The notes under the pieces: generated by a model
What the model was told of the DNA's origin: nothing
The model's input: only the letters and a program-made list of their open reading frames with translations
The model's database searches: none
Part shown: positions 62,587-64,000 of the stretch, one piece after another
Position numbering within the stretch: the first letter of the stretch is position 1
Layout of the letters: each line of letters opens with the position of its first letter
Translations under genes and position numbers: made by a program
Assembly: GCF_003063575.1 (NCBI RefSeq)
Contig: NZ_NESC01000009.1
Span: forward strand, 107,776-171,775
Source of the DNA: Limnohabitans sp. Jir72
Lineage (GTDB): Bacteria; Pseudomonadota; Gammaproteobacteria; Burkholderiales; Burkholderiaceae_C
DNA length: 64,000 bases
Direction: 5' to 3'

Positions 62587-63774
62587 ATGGACATTGCATT
62601 GGTCGGAGCAGGGATTGGCGGCTTGACGGCTGCCGCTTGTTTGTTGCGCAACGGTCACCGTGTGCGCATCTATGAGCAGGCCGGTCAGGTCAGCGAGGTG
62701 GGGGCTGCGGTGCAGATGAGCGCCAACGCCGTGAAGGTGCTCTACCACTTGGGTCTGAAACCGCAATTGGAGGCGCTGGCGGTGAAACCGCACGCCTTTG
62801 AGTTCCGCCGATTCGACACGGGCGAGTTGCTGCACGAGATCAAATTGGGGGCTGACCACGAAGCACGCCATGGTCACCCTTATTACCAGGTGCACCGCGT
62901 CGATTTGCATGCCGCGTTGATGGATGCCGTGCAGCAGTTGGATCCACAGGCGCTGCAACTGGGTTACCGCGCGGCCCGCGTGCAAGAAGACGGTCAAGGT
63001 GCAGAGGTGTTTTTTGAGGACGGTCGCCAGGTGCGCGCTGATCTGATCATCGGCTCAGATGGCATCAAATCGGTGGTACGCAAACACGTGGTGGACACCG
63101 AGCCCCCGGTGTTCACCGGGCAGGTGGCTTGGCGTCTGTCTATCCCCATCGAGCGCATCGCGCCGGACTTGCGTCCCGCGCTCGTGTCATCGATCTGGTG
63201 CGGCCCCAAGAACCACGCGGTGATGTATTACATGCGCTCCGGTCAGGTGCTGAACTTCGTGGGCTGTGTGGAGCGGCCTTGGGAGGAGGAGTCTTGGACC
63301 TCGCGCAAGCCCTGGGAAGAGCTGGACCAAGATTACGCGGGCTGGCATCCGATTGTCCGCGCCGCCATCGACAACGCCGACCGTGACCAGTGCTTCCGCT
63401 GGGCGCTGAACAACCGCCAGCCCGTGATGAACTGGTGCACCGACCGCGTGGCTTTGCTGGGCGATGCCGTGCACCCGACCTTGCCTTACATGGCGCAAGG
63501 CGCTGCCATGGCCATCGAAGATGCCGCCGTGCTCAGCCGCGCATTGCAGCTGGATGTGCCCTTGGCCCAAGCCCTTCAGGTGTTCCAGAACCACAGGGCG
63601 CCCCGCGCTGCACGCGTGGTCAGAGAGTCCACAGAGATGGGTGAGCTGTACCACATCGCCGATGCGCAGCAGATGAAGCAGGCCTTCAAGGACCGCAACA
63701 TCGCCGCTTCACGCAACAACTGGTTGTACCCCTACGACCCGATGCACGTCGACTTGATGAGTCCGGCCGGTTGA
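62587..63774 (+). CDS. FAD-dependent aromatic hydroxylase (salicylate/6-hydroxynicotinate monooxygenase-like)
   Basis: A 395-residue class A flavoprotein monooxygenase. The FAD dinucleotide fold is IALVGAGIGGLTAAACLL (residues 3-20). The middle Asp-Gly motif is LIIGSDGIKSVVRKH, and the FAD ribityl motif is RVALLGDAVHPTLPYMAQGA. It hydroxylates a phenol-like or N-heteroaromatic substrate with NAD(P)H; the exact substrate cannot be read. GGAGAGAG lies 3-10 bases before ATG 62587. No other pathway gene lies beside it within the window. Confidence 0.85.
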   Translation: MDIALVGAGIGGLTAAACLLRNGHRVRIYEQAGQVSEVGAAVQMSANAVKVLYHLGLKPQLEALAVKPHAFEFRRFDTGELLHEIKLGADHEARHGHPYYQVHRVDLHAALMDAVQQLDPQALQLGYRAARVQEDGQGAEVFFEDGRQVRADLIIGSDGIKSVVRKHVVDTEPPVFTGQVAWRLSIPIERIAPDLRPALVSSIWCGPKNHAVMYYMRSGQVLNFVGCVERPWEEESWTSRKPWEELDQDYAGWHPIVRAAIDNADRDQCFRWALNNRQPVMNWCTDRVALLGDAVHPTLPYMAQGAAMAIEDAAVLSRALQLDVPLAQALQVFQNHRAPRAARVVRESTEMGELYHIADAQQMKQAFKDRNIAASRNNWLYPYDPMHVDLMSPAG

Positions 63775-63829
63775 TGGTGCAGGCGCTGCTTTGCCAGCGC
63801 CTGTCCAAACGAAAAAATGCCCCTGCGTG

Positions 63830-64000
63830 TGAACTGACCCCAATAAGTTGGACGGTTTAAAAGGCTGATTAGGCCATAGAGGGCTGAGTTCTGTACTGCA
63901 CAGGACTCAGCCCTTTTAGTTTGATCTTGATCCGATCGTTGTTGTAGTAGTGGATGTACTCCTTCAAGCCCATCTCAAGCTCTTTCACATTCTCGAATTT
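63830..64000 (-). mobile_element. End of an IS3-family (IS150-group) insertion sequence
   Basis: The terminal inverted repeat begins TGAACTGACCCCAATAAG at 63830 and the element runs off the window edge. This terminal sequence and the adjacent transposase C-terminus are characteristic of IS150-group IS3 elements. The inserted end lies 55 bases after the monooxygenase stop. Confidence 0.85.
63869..64000 (-). CDS. IS3-family transposase (OrfB), C-terminal end
   Basis: The last 43 residues of a DDE transposase: LKEYIHYYNNDRIKIKLKGL followed by SPVQYRTQPSMA. The Tyr-Tyr-Asn-x-x-Arg...Leu-x-Gly-Leu-Ser-Pro pattern is the usual rve-domain ending in IS3 transposases. The gene continues beyond the window, so intactness cannot be judged. 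Confidence 0.88.
   Translation of the reverse strand, partial: KFENVKELEMGLKEYIHYYNNDRIKIKLKGLSPVQYRTQPSMA

Overview
The window is a stretch of chromosome from a moderately GC-rich betaproteobacterium, most likely Burkholderiales and probably family Comamonadaceae (Limnohabitans/Rhodoferax-like). This rests on gene order (DUF484-xerC, a COG0523 GTPase next to dksA, a complete mraZ-to-lpxC dcw cluster, accB-accC-prmA-DUF3426, an alanine/lysine-rich H1-like protein beside nrdAB) and on protein features such as a DksA that lacks most zinc-finger cysteines. I assign no species. No rRNA, tRNA or CRISPR array was recognised.

Layout. 1-5 kb: end of a DUF484 gene, xerC with a repeat-derived N-terminus, rlmI, a COG0523 GTPase and dksA. 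5.2-23.8 kb: one compact dcw operon for peptidoglycan precursor synthesis and division (mraZ, rsmH, ftsL, ftsI, murE, murF, mraY, murD, ftsW, murG, murC, ddlB, ftsQ, ftsA, ftsZ) followed by lpxC. Most neighbours overlap by 1-4 bases, and four evenly phased AGTG repeats precede mraZ. 23.8-31.5 kb: an esterase, an RNB nuclease, tonB, mtgA, ruvC, rodA and tldD. 31.5-32.8 kb: a DAHP synthase gene behind a complete aromatic-codon attenuator. 32.9-40.2 kb: an EamA exporter and mpl on the minus strand, then an unknown gene, a TlpA-like thioredoxin, accB, accC, prmA and a DUF3426 gene. 40.2-47.2 kb (minus): an H1-like protein, nrdB and nrdA with paired NrdR boxes, ampD, a small PP0621-type protein and a YpjD/CcsA-type protein. 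47.25 kb: ffh.

The accessory part is 48.7-62 kb. A minus-strand operon encodes a Rieske oxygenase, a glutamine-synthetase-like ligase and a 2Fe-2S ferredoxin. A divergent gamma-glutamylcyclotransferase-like gene lies beside it, so the four could form a route in which an amine is gamma-glutamylated, oxidised and released. The 3' end of miaB plus a palindromic element is duplicated in tandem, and the two miaB tails differ only synonymously. Next comes an AT-rich minus-strand block encoding a GIY-YIG/T5orf172-type protein, an AAA ATPase and a protein of unknown function, which resembles a defence cassette. Directly upstream, in the same direction, a MerR regulator and a VIT/VWA protein form a unit. 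The VIT/VWA protein contains, in its interior, a close copy of the C-terminal tail of the FtsZ encoded 35 kb away (27 of 34 residues identical). I consider this the most striking observation in the window. Decayed toxin-antitoxin genes, a DEAD-box helicase, a DUF6172 gene, a flavin monooxygenase and the end of an IS3-family element complete the window.

Regulation visible in the sequence includes the MraZ-type repeats, the DAHP synthase attenuator, two NrdR boxes, a MerR-type dyad, and a recurring -10-like hexamer ending 6-7 bases before the start codon of about ten operon-leading genes, which suggests leaderless mRNAs.
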